The notes below the pieces were generated by a model that had not been told where the DNA came from, ran no database searches, and saw nothing but the letters and a program-made list of their open reading frames with translations. This document shows positions 49,701 through 61,400 of a stretch of 64,000 nucleotides of DNA, piece after piece (within the stretch, counting starts at the first letter, position 1; the number at the start of each line of letters is the position of its first letter). The DNA is from Otis tarda (lineage: Eukaryota > Chordata > Aves > Otidiformes > Otididae): the NCBI GenBank assembly GCA_026413225.1, contig CM048552.1, positions 81,383,001 to 81,447,000 on the forward strand, in the 5' to 3' direction. The position numbers and the translations under genes are program-made.

Positions 49701-52700
49701 CTGATTTGTGTAACATCTGTAAGAGAACAGAAGGTAGGGGTTTTTTAAAGCCCTACCAGGTATGTTGTAGCTCTTGGTTTTAAGACCTAAAGGTTTTTGA
49801 ATCAGTTGAATAGTTGTTAGTATTAATGGCTGTTTGAATTAGAGAGACATGTACCACTTAACCGCAGTGCAAGAATAAGTGTGTATTCAGGCTGACTTAT
49901 TACTTTTACCTGTTCTTTAGCAGTGAACGTGAAGTTTGGGGCATACTGCCTTGTCTCTCTCTCTTTTTTTTTTCTTTTTTTAATTAAGTCCTCGTAAAAC
50001 TTGAGTTGCCCTGTTATCCTCCCACACAGTTTGCTCTCTAGCAGGTCTCAGGGATGAAAAGATACTTGCTACAAAAGTCAAAGGTGAATAAACTAGGAAG
50101 GGTGTGTGCAAATTTTTTCGTTTGGGTATGTTTTGTATTTGTAATATGTCTTGTGTTTCCTGACATCTTTTTATTTATTAAGGGATATTTTTTTCGAACT
50201 GGTGAGCATAAGAGATGATCAACAAGAATGCCTTCTTTTACCGGCTTTTGAGTAATTTTAACCATAGAAAGGAGTAGGAAAGAAGAGAAGGAATATCCTT
50301 TTTTTTTTGGCCCCATGCATTATGCAGTAAGAATACCTCAGCTTCTGCTGAACATGGTGTTTTACCTTTCTGGTGAAAAGCAGTAGTTCTTAATGTCTAT
50401 GCAGCATCCCAGCATGACAAACTGAAAAGAAGCAAACCACATGTGGCAACAGGAACACCATGGGAACTTCATCTTTTGACTTAGTGGTGGTAATGTATCA
50501 AGGCTGTTGTGGCCTCCCTTTCAGAGATCCTGAAATAATAAGTGTGTTTGTATTTAATAGTAACAGGGGGGGTTCTTCATCTTGGACTCTGGTTTTATTT
50601 TATATTTCTCTCTAAACAGTGCGTCTACCAAAATAGGAAAATTAGAATATTTTCCTTGTATTTATTAATAAATGCTGGCACAAAAACTTCAGGAGTTTAT
50701 GTTTCAATAAAGTGTGTAGGAGTGATAATATGAGAGCAATCCTGAATTACAACATCAAACCTAAGGACAAAGACATGGGAAATTGAAATAAGTGCCAGGA
50801 CTGCTCAATTTACTGGCCGTTTTATGTGCTTCCTGTTGCCCCAAGCAAGGATGATGTCAAAAAGAGCAGAAGGTACTGGCGTCCATAAAGTCTGCACATT
50901 AGTTCCTGATGTTACTGTCCCTGTATTCCAATCTCAGCACCTAGTGTGGTACATAGTATGAACCCACTCCTTTCCCAAGCAGTAAATTGATCCAGTTGGC
51001 ATAAGCAGTGTTTCTGAACCATTTTTGATTTGTGAAAATAAAAATTTGTGATAGACATCTCTATATATTCTTACTACCTCTAGATTTTGGCGGTTATTTA
51101 GAGACCCACGTAGGAGTGGTCTTTGGCCACAGTCTAGGGCATCTGGATCGGTGGCAGAAAACCAGGAAAGAGATGTCATGAAAGAAGAGTGTTTGTTGCC
51201 TGCTAGCTCAATAGTGTCAGGCTGAGAACATCTTTATTGTAAGGCACACAAAGAGTCATTTCCAGCAGAGAAGACTGAGCAGCTGCTCCTTTCCTTGCTA
51301 ACCTTTCAGAGCCACTGATTTCACAGATCAAAGGCTACTACTTAAGAGTTTTATTGTCACTGATGTTCAGGATGTGCACGTAACAAATCTAGTTGCTGGA
51401 GATGGTAGGAAACAAACAGTTTATGTCCCCAGTAATGTCTGCCTACCAGCTGGAAGGAAAAATGAGTGATTGCTTTTTTCAGCTTGAGAGCTAAGCTTCA
51501 GGAAGTTAGTTTCCATAGTAGCTGGCGTACCTGTGTGAAAGATGAAACCTAAAAAGCAGCCAGACAGGGGCAGCTGGAGGCATTCAGTGAACCCTGTTTT
51601 AAGATGTTTCATAGCAGTACCATGGAAGAGTGGGAGGCTTAATTAGAAGTAGTTAACAAGTTGTAAATCTTTCTTAAAAATAACTCTTAATGTGATTTCC
51701 TAATTCTGCCTGTCCAAGTACAAGGAGTAGAAGTGTTTCGTGGCATCTGAGAAACAGAGGGAATCCTGCTGTGATTGGCTTTTTATGTAATGCCGTATTT
51801 TTAATAAATGAGATTTATAGAAAGCTTTTCATTTGTTCCCCCCACAAGGTCCTAAAATAATTGGAAGCCTGTGTATTGTAGATTGCTAGCTTGTAGCTCT
51901 CTTTTTTTTATTGCAAAGCAGATATTAAACATGTTTTTCATTTCTATACATGTTTCCCTGCTAGCAAAAGATTACAAATACATGGTATTTACAGGTATGA
52001 TTTTTTTTTTTCCAGGTAGCTGTTATAAAAGCTCATGCGATACTGTGTCATATTGAGTGTGTTAAATAGGTGCACAATTAATTACAAAAACTGCCGTACA
52101 TAAATGATTATTCCTGCTGTAAGGTGTTAAGTAGAGCTAATTGGAATATGATTTCTTCCAGATATGCACACTTTCACTGTCAAAACTTCCTTCCAGGTAC
52201 TGCTTTAAACAGCTGGGCTCTTTGGTCCAGAACTGCGTTCTTGGTTTGTGTTGATGCAGACTTAAAGGATGCGTTCAGGGCCTATGGCTGCAATTTAGCA
52301 ATGAGAATTGGAAAATAGGTTTTTTTAATCAGCTTTCTGCACCAAGCAGATAAACTTTTGTGAAACAGGTTAGCAGAATGAAAAACACTGTTTCCCTAAA
52401 GAAAAACAAGTTTTAATTTTCTGCCAGCTGTAATGTTTTGGATTTTTGTGGATTCTTAGCTGGGCTGAGAACTCCACCTTTTCACCCCTGGAAGCGATAG
52501 TTTCACCCCTGTAAATGCACCTATAAAGAACTCCTAGTCCCAAGTCACGCACATGAAATTACCTGATTCATAGTTATCTCCATTTGTTAGGTATGGAAGC
52601 CCAAAAGCACACAGAATACTAAACTGTTAGAAGATAAGCTTCTTGAATCACTCAAAAAATTATTAGCACCGAAGTTGGAGCTCTAAGTTGTTTGTCATTC

Positions 52701-53996
52701 CTCTAAGAAGAGGCTACGAGTTAAAGGTCTTCCTTGGGAAAAAGCATATTTATGCCTGATATTTATGCCTAACACTTTATGTACTTAGCTGCCATATCTT
52801 TCAATTGTTTTCTTTGTCCTTTTTTCTTAAAATACTGGTAGATACGTGTTTGTGTAAAACCTCTGCTTGTCAGCTGTTTTTCTTCTTTTTTTTTCCCACC
52901 TGATCAATCTGTTAGTAAGACTGCAATTAAGACTTAAGATTGTGGGGGGTGTGAAGTGGGAGGGACTGTGCACCTTGTATCAAATATCTATAACGAATTC
53001 TTCAACCCTTTTTTCCTCCTGATACCAGACAACAGTGATAACAAAGTGATCATCTTGTCATCTTCTGCCTTTCCATATGCATCACTGTTAGTTATGCATA
53101 GTCTTACTACTATATGCCTTTATCAGCTGCTTTCATTTCACCCGTAGTATCAGCCTCAAAATGTTCATATGTGGTTTTGATATTGTCTTACAGGTTGCTT
53201 GCATCTTTCCATGGCATGTTGCCTTCCTTTTGCAAAGTGCATGACGTGGGATCATGCTGCAGACCAGAGGCACGCTAGCATAGATGAAGATAATAGCTGT
53301 GCCTTGAGGCAGGAGCCTCAAAGTAGCTTTTGTAACAGCAACCACCGTTTTCATATGATGCAGTGGTTTTATATCCTGCTTTTCCATCAAGGGAGAAGGT
53401 GATCTAGATGTAGCTGTTGGGAAGCAACTGCTTGTCATTGCGCCCCAGCAAAACGAGGCTATCATAATTGGGCTGTGTGCTATAAACTCTACATTACAAA
53501 GACACTGATGCCTGGGTTCAGTTCACTCGACTTGAGATTGCTTGGAGAAAAATTGCCTTTCTGTCCACTTTCTGTGGCTGCAGCAGCACACACTCGAGCA
53601 CGATAAGGCAAAGTTCCTAACATAATTTGCGGCACTTGTGAAACACCAGAGGATGTAGCAAATACTGTTAGATACGTGCAGACCAAACAAGTTTCATATG
53701 CTGCGTGTGAGCTCTGGAGTAATATCTGCGCCTCACTGGTACTTTTCAGGGCAGTGCCACAATCCTTCTCTTGCTCCCTGTTTCCACATGCCATGTGAAG
53801 GGTTCAACCTAGTCTGGTATTTTTTTCACCAGCTGTGTTTCAGGCGTGATGACGTGGTGAAGCAATGCAACTAGGCAACGTGCTTCCAGCATTTTCTTCT
53901 TCCTGCAGCCTCCTCTGGAAAAGCAGCTTTTGTTACATTGTCTAGGTTGTGGAGACCTGTATGCCAAGTGAGGAAAACAGTTTTCCTCAGGAGAAA

Positions 53997-54034
53997 ACAA
54001 AAACAAAACGAAAAAAAACCCAAAAACAAAAACA
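53997..54034 (+). repeat. A-rich simple sequence (AAAAC-type)
   Basis: Irregular AAAAC units run for almost 40 bp. It could be a decayed poly(A) tail, but I recognise no retroelement to its left. Confidence 0.7.
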
Positions 54035-57000
54035 GAAGACCTGTGTTCTTGATGGTCTATAGCCAGCCAACTGCTTTGCTCAACAGATGCTTCCCAGATG
54101 TTGGCTATAACAGTTGGGAGTGGGTACTTCATCTTTCAACAATCTCGTCAGTGAAAGATGCACCAAAAGTTAGTTTCTCCGCTGGAGTGCTAAGCCATGG
54201 GCAGCAGCGTACAAGCCAAAATGAGTGTCTGTGGATAGACCTGTAACACTTTATCTTGTTCCTGTGGTGAGTCTTGTCCTCCTTTTGTCTGATTGTTACT
54301 TCAGAAAACTGGTTATGTTCTATACTTAACTGGTTCCGTTTCTGTCCCTCTGTGTTTTTCCTCTACCTACTCTCTCCGTCCTTTTCGCATCTAGTGGGCA
54401 TGATTGCCATCAATGCAATTTCCTTGCTGAAGGCCTTGCACTACTGCCTTGGGTGATAAGGGCTAACAAACATGACCAAGACCACCTAGAGCCTGTCAGG
54501 TGGGGTATGCACTGGGCTTCCCCACCTCCCTGCTTCTGGGAGGTGTTTGCACAAGGTCAACAGAGGTCCTTCTAGATGGAAGTCCACTGGACACCATACT
54601 GGGAGCATCCTCGTGCTGTGGGGGTGAGGCTGTCTTGGAGACTACCTAGTCTGTGCAACAATACCCATACAAACAAAATAGGGTAACCAGTTACTCTTGG
54701 CACATTGTTGGAGGGGTTTGGTGATGTGTAGGGGGGTAAAAATGATACCAGCAAAGTAAGTTGGGTGCTACTGGTGACAATTTAGTCACCATGTAAATAC
54801 CAGTTGCAGAATCCTAAAACTGTGTATGTAGTGAGTGTTCTCTTTCTAGATCAGTCATTTCAGAGGTGATCCGCACAGTCGGGAATGCTAAGGAGGAATG
54901 ATTTTTGGATTTCAGATAATTGAGCACAAGGTGTAACACGCAAGGAAAGTTGAGGTGAGTTGTGCCATCATGGCTTTCACATGACCAACAAAGCGTGCGG
55001 CCGGGTGCACAGGAGCAGGAAAGTGCCTACAGCCACCTGTCCAAGGAGATAGCACTGGTGCTGTGTTAATAATAATTAAGGATAATATCCTTGGAGTCAA
55101 AATTAGCCAAGCTTTACTTTTTATTCAGATTATTATATCTTTGGAGTCTCCACAATCTTAAACTAGATTTGAAGGCATGTATATAATATAAGCCTGTTAT
55201 TCCAAAAAGCTAAAACAGTAGAAGCAATAATACACAGTTTGTAAATTTTCTTTTGGCTATAGGAATGTTTCATTAACACAGGAGATAAAGAAAGGGAGAG
55301 TCTCTGCTCTTAATAGCATTTGCAAAGATTACAGCTTATTATGTCACATCTATTAAATGTCCTCCACCTTGCCATACCACGATACTTGCGCTGGCAGATA
55401 ACAAAAGCCTGGAGATAATTGAAGAGGCTGCATTGCTATGTGGGTGAGCTGGGAGAAGCCAGAGCCCAAGCCATTCTTCTGTGTTTGATTTTCACGCCCA
55501 TCTGGAGAAGAGGGAATGCGCTGCAGCTCAGATGCGGATGGCTGCGGTGCAGGCTGGAGGTGTTTGCATCCCTCATGCTGGGCCAGCACCCCCAGTTCAG
55601 CTCCTGATAATGACTGTGTGGGTGAGAGCTGGGCAGAATGAAAAGGAGCTACTTCAATAAACTCTCTTATTTTTTTTTTTGTCTCCTAAGCAAGTATTAG
55701 TCAGAGTAGTTTTCTACAGTATTTTGAAACATGAAAGAAAATGGCTCATCTCTGGGCAGCTTACACAGATGAAGGTGCAGTGGTTGGATGACTGTTTGCT
55801 GCTCTAGCTAGTACCTGTCCCTAGTAGTCCATCCTCTTCCAGCAGAACATTTTAGCATCATGTGCTTAGTAAGATTTTCTATCTCGCTAGCCTTTGAGAA
55901 TATTTTCATCACACTGGAGTACTTAACCTACAGCAGATAATTAATATATTTCTGAGAATATCTGTTTGTTTTACAGAGATTGCAGTGATAATTTAGATGC
56001 TTGTCTGTCTTGGCTTTGCAAGTGAAATTGTGACTCTCTGAAATCTACTCTATAATCTACTCTGGTTTGCTTCTCAGTTTCTGCTTGAGGAGTAAATACC
56101 TTGTCTTGCATGACCCTCACAGGTTGGTCTATCTTCCTTCCATACCAGGACAATGCCGTGGCTGACGTAGTAAATGCATCATAGGTTTTGTGTTAAATCA
56201 AGCCTGTAGGCCTAATTCATCCCAGCAGATGTTAAGGGTCACCAATTCTGTCCTTCAGGCAGCCCTGGAAAAATTCTCCTCACCTTAGGAAAACGTCTTA
56301 TAGCCAGCCAGCTGTTTTTGAAACATCGTCCCAACCCTCAGGGCTGGAAACAACATTTGTCTGGCAACTGAGAATCAGACCATATGGCTCACTCCCTGCA
56401 CCTGAAATATGTTTCATTACAGAGTGCATCACAGCTGTCTTCCTGCTCCTACACTGTTTTTGTTGCAAAGCTTCATTATATCTTCATCTCCCTTTCCCTT
56501 TTGCTTAGAATCCTGCCTGTTATATTTTCAGAAGGACACTGGTTCCTGAGAGCAGTCTGCTAAAAGTTCTGTATGGGCTACTCCAGGAAAAAAGTCCTAG
56601 GTCGGTTTTAGTAAAGTATTAAGATTGCGGTGGTTAAAGCACTATAATTAAAACTCCCCCTAAATACATATTCTAGAAATTAAACAAAACTTCTACCTCT
56701 CATTTTGTTATGAGAAGATCACAAAAATTCTAATAGTTTTATCTAAAAATATCGTAAACCTTGAAAAAGGTAATGGACAGGTTTTCCAATATCCTGTAAA
56801 TACCAGGAGCACAGAGTCAAACTGGGTTGTTTGAAAATCCTTTCTAGTATTAATGTTGTTTATTTGCGTCTTTTCTCCTGGCTGCTTTTCTCCTAACTGA
56901 GCTGCATTTGTTTTCCTTGTGAGAATATTTTGTTCCCAGCCCATTGCCACTGCAAACACTGGTGCCCATATGGAAAGCCTTCTTAGTGGGCAGAATCTAC

Positions 57001-57334
57001 CCATTTAGTTACACACTTTTCTTCATACGAACATTTGCTGTGACTAAGCAAAAAAGAAATTTTGTTATTTAAACTTCACCTGAATTGCTGACAAAATCTA
57101 TTCTAACAATTCAAAGAGGAGGAAACACCACCACCCCTCCCACCTCAATTTTCTAGGCAAACTCCTGGCAGAATCTGACAAAATTTGGGGGTTTTTTTTG
57201 TGTGTGTGTGTTGGTGTGTTTTTTAAACTATCTTTACAAAACTTTGTTCTTTGGTGTTGCTGGTGAATAGGATGTGCTGACATACAACAAGTAGGCCTAG
57301 GAAATGGCAGAGCCACAGAGTTTGTTTTGATACC

Positions 57335-58491
57335 TGTCATAGCTCAGCCCCGATTGGGACCAGACTATGCAGTGTCTCTCTCGCCCCGCCCCCCACCCTC
57401 CGAGAGAATAGGAGGAGATGATATAAGGAAAACGGCTGAAGATTTGAGATAAGGACTGGGAGAAATCCTTAAAGTTACCGTCGCAGACTCGACTTGGGGA
57501 AAACTATTCATTTATTTCTAAAATTAGCAGGAGAATGAGACAGGGAACAAGATAACCTCCCCCCACCCCTCCCTCTTCCCGGGCTTAACATTGTCTCTAC
57601 TACCTCCCCTCCCGAGCGGCACAGGGCGGGGGGTGTGGAAAAAGGGAATGGGGGTCGCGGTCAGTTCATCACGCGTTGTTTTACACCACTGTGTCATCGT
57701 CGGGGGAAGAACTCCTCACATTCCTCCTCTGCTCCAGCGTGGGGTCCCTCCCATACGCCACAGTCCTTCGTGAAACTGCTCCGGTGTGGGTCATCTCTTC
57801 CACGGGGTGCAGTCCCTCTAGAACAGCTGTCCCAGCGGGCCCTCCACGGGCCACAGCCACCTTCAGGCATCCACCTGCTCCAGCATGGGGTCCTCCACGG
57901 GCTACAGGTGAATCTCTGCCCCTCCGTGGACCTCCATGGGCTGCAGGAGGACAACCTGTTCCACCATGGGCTTCACCACGAGCTGCAGAAGAATCTTGGC
58001 CAGGAGCCACGTTACTCCTCCCCCTCCTTCTGAACTGACCTGGTGTCTGCAGCCATTCCTCACAACAGGCTGGCAGACGCCTCTCAGGATCCTTTTTACA
58101 TCTTATTCACTTCAACTTCTCATCTCCTCTCCACTTGTTGTAGCCAGGCCGGGCCGAGTTGGGCCCAGTTTGCTGCCTGGCGAGAGGCCAGAGGGTGAGG
58201 CCTGCAAGGCCCACAAGGCTCGCACCTCCCCCTCTCTGCCCCCTGCTCAGCTGCTTCACATCTTCTCTCTTTTTTTTCCTGTTTTCCCCTACTTAAGTAT
58301 GTTATCGCAGAGGTGTTATCACCCAACATTCCGCTACCACTTGGCTCGGCCTTGGCCAGCAGCGGGTCCGCCCTAGGCCCGGCCGAGTCCACTGAACAAA
58401 GGGGAGCAACTTCTATCAGTTTCCTACAGAAGCTACCATCTTAGGCCCCCCATCACTAACAAAACCAGAGCAATACCTTAATTGGGTAACA
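57335..58491 (-). mobile_element. Solitary endogenous retrovirus LTR
   Basis: About 1157 bp bounded by TGTCATAGC on the left and GGGTAACA on the right, so on the minus strand it starts TGTTACCC and ends ATGACA, the TG...CA form of LTRs. Internal sequence matches an LTR I recall as widespread in birds: the GGACCCGCTGCTGGCCAAGG segment upstream, a tandem repeat block, the AATAAA signal at 57516-57511, and CCCCAAGTCGAGTCTG shortly after it. No gag, pol or env sequence or second LTR is visible within the window, so it is a solo LTR left by recombination. I could not find a convincing target-site duplication at the edges. The ERV class is not certain. Confidence 0.82.
57725..58000 (-). repeat. Imperfect tandem repeats inside the LTR
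   Basis: Recurring words CTGCTCCAGC(G/A)TGGGGTCC, CTCCACGGGC and ATGGGCTGCAG are spaced roughly 30-45 bp apart on the plus strand. They keep several frames open (up to 132 codons), which explains overlapping spurious open frames here. Copy number in this block is expected to vary between LTR copies. Confidence 0.75.
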
Positions 58492-61400
58492 TGGTTTCAT
58501 CTAGTTAAAATATGGTTTGACTAAAATAAGAATTAAAAATTAAGAGTCTTCCTGCTGGGAAAGAGAAATGGACTCCCTGTCACAAAGACCCGTTTCCGTA
58601 GGTGTAAATAGTAAAGTGCTGCCCAAAGCTCTAAGTCTTTTACAGCTTTAGAAGTCACACATATTCACATTTCTATTCTCTCTATCAAATCACATCAGTT
58701 TGTTTTCCAGCCATGATATTTTTCACACGGATCCGAAAGGACTCTGTGTGCATCCGAATGCGTTGCTCTGCTTGATTTCAGGCAAGCAGGAGGATCATTT
58801 TGCTCCAAGCCGGTTACTTTTGTAGCGCTTTCTGGCTGAGATGCTCCCTGTCCCTTGCGGAAGGAGATCGCTGTTAGATCAAGATGAAGGAGAAAAAAAA
58901 AAAGGCAGCTAAGAGGTTATGTTAGTTAAGGGTACGTCTGTGCTGCAGAATGGTGTGCGGTGCGAAGAGCAGTCATCAGGCTGGTACTCTGCGTCACAGC
59001 AGTGCCGTGGGGTGTTAGGAACTTAGATCTTCAAAGATGCCTTCAGAAGTGTCAGCTGGCAGCACTACACCTGGGTGACAGAAGCAACTTTAATTAAAGT
59101 GAGGAGCAGCGCTGCCTGGAGCTGATGTTATCACTCCCTGTTCTGGGAGCAGCTTGGTCACAGCTAGACCAGGGCCTTGCTGCAGTCCTCTGCTGCAGGG
59201 TACAGGTTTGCTCCGTGGCCATTTCAGCAAGATGTAGCCGGCCTTCCTGCCTTGGCTGCTGGTTCTGATGCCACAAAGGAAAGGGTTTGGTAAACACAAG
59301 CCTACTGTTTTGCTTTGGTGAGTCTATTGTGTCTTTAGAGCATTGACAATACTGGCATAGGCTTTGGACGTTTTTGTTGTTTTATGGGGAGAAGGGATTG
59401 TCTTTTTGGGTTGGTTTGTTGTTTTTTTACACTAGCGTTTTGTTTTTTATTAAAAAACAAAGAGTCTGGTTTTTGTGCGTAACAGAAGAGCATTGTGTAA
59501 AGAGTGTTTTTAAGGGTGGTGGATGTGGAATGATGTGTGCGGCTGTATTTTATTGTTTTGAAAACAAAGATGCCCCTCCTCTCTAGCTGCACTCTGCTGA
59601 TTCAGTTGAAGAAGCAAGGTCAGCTTTCATCCCTCTTCTCTATTTCTTTCTTCCTATATTCTAGAAATATTTTAGAATATTCCTTGTTCACTGTCAGAGG
59701 GCTTTGTGCTTTTCTTGCTTCCTGGCGGGCTCAGCTCTGCAGTCACCCAGGGCTCCTGGGTGCTTCCTGCTACTTCTAATCCACACCCACTGCATTTTGA
59801 GCTGGAGCGAATAAAAAAAACCTAATAGCTGGGAAAGGGGGAGGAAGGTTACAAGTATGCTATAGGAGGAGGCAGGCTTGCCAGCAGTGAGAGGACACAT
59901 CGTATGGTTGCATTTCTGTTTGCGTGAAAGATTTAAAAATTGGCTGGTGACCCAGCAGTCAACATGATGGTTGCTCACATGCAGCTACATGGGACTTGCC
60001 ATACCTCGCGCTGTGAGAGACCACAGCTGATTCACTGCAGAGAATTGCAGCAATTCAGCCGCCTTTGGTGACATCAGATTTCTGAAGAGCGCAGCTGGTG
60101 CTCGGCAAAATGAGCGTGTCCACTGCATGGGAAGAGTCAAAGACATGCACGGACAGAAGACCATTTCAGTGGATCAAGGCGGGCCTCACTGAAGAGAAGG
60201 AAGTAACACCTTCAGTGCCACATGAGCAGTCTTGGGCAACAAAGGTTTTAATTCACCTCCCAATTAGATGACTGTTGCAACTGAAAACAGGCAAATCCAC
60301 ACCTTTTTTTCCAGGCTGTTGCAAAAGATTGAAGAGGAGTTCGTGGTGGTGACAAACGTCAGGCGACTTGGAGATACGGTGTGAATCCTTGGTTCTGTTG
60401 AAAGGAGCAGTCCTTCACCACTGACTGCATGGGAGCCAGGATTTTTGTGTCTTTGGGTGTTTCACCATCTGTTAGTCTCAGGAAGGGACTGGAAGAGAAA
60501 ACGTTGCTAATATTTTCAGTTACAGTGGAGTATTGTCCATGGGCAGCTGTAAGATAAGACCATTTTTCTCTCATGAACTTCCTGGTCATTCACAGCTTTG
60601 GTGGCAGGTGATGGTTGATAACGTAGCTGTTAGGGCAGCCAGACAAATGAGCAAATTTGGAAGGCTGCCTTGCCTGAACAGATGTTTCTTTGCACAAGCA
60701 AATTTGGAAAGCCCCTTTGAACAGATAATATGACCAGCTTACCGTGTTTAATGGCTTTAACTTTCACGTCAGAGAAACCAGCAATTTTGAGGGTGGAAAA
60801 CTTCTTAAAATACTTTCACTGTTGTTCTAATTTAATCAACGAGAAATATAGTAAGCACCCAATTGTGAAATAAGCAAAAGTGACAGGCCTGTCATACGAT
60901 TTTGTCCTATTTCTGTCCCTTTCTAAGCACAGCAAGGGGATGATTTTAATGAGGTAATGAGTATTTTATTTTGTAGTGATATTTGGACTAGAGAAATACA
61001 AGGAAAGATTGAGAATACATGCTCAGATGAAATGGTAAATATTGTACCATTATGAAGTAAGCCAGTTTTTTCAGCTTTCCAATGTTTCAAGTATTTATTT
61101 TAAAAGCTGTCTATCTCTGAAAGTACTACTAAAAGCAATACCTTGCTGACTTCAACATGCTGCCGCTGACCGAACCTTTGCAGTGAATTCTGACTGGCAG
61201 ATCTCATTCCCTGCATCCCATGGGCGTCCGTGGCTGAGTGTCACCTTTGCTGATGTGCATGGAGAGTCCTGGACTGGAAATCTCTTGAGTGTATTGCTGT
61301 GTTGCTAAGCACCTGGCCTGTGGAGGAGTTCCATTGATGCCTTAGGAATGGGAACAGAGCTTTATAGCTGCTGCTGTTGCATTTCTCTGAGTTTATATGG

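Larger units (their letters stand above)
38839..57334. other. Gene-free stretch, probably intronic
   Basis: About 18.5 kb with no recognised exon or interspersed repeat. Open frames of 60-166 codons occur but look random. The longest (minus, 40772-41272) lies over a CpG-enriched patch and shares its DNA with several other open frames. The segment 47480-48050 is open in several frames on both strands with no family match. T-rich tracts at 46723-46750, 49138-49170 and 49962-49984 are low complexity. Confidence 0.5.

Noticed and set aside
57635..58376. Open frames of 86-146 codons on both strands
   Set aside because: They are all explained by the tandem repeats and GC-rich sequence of the solo LTR. 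They are not retroviral genes.
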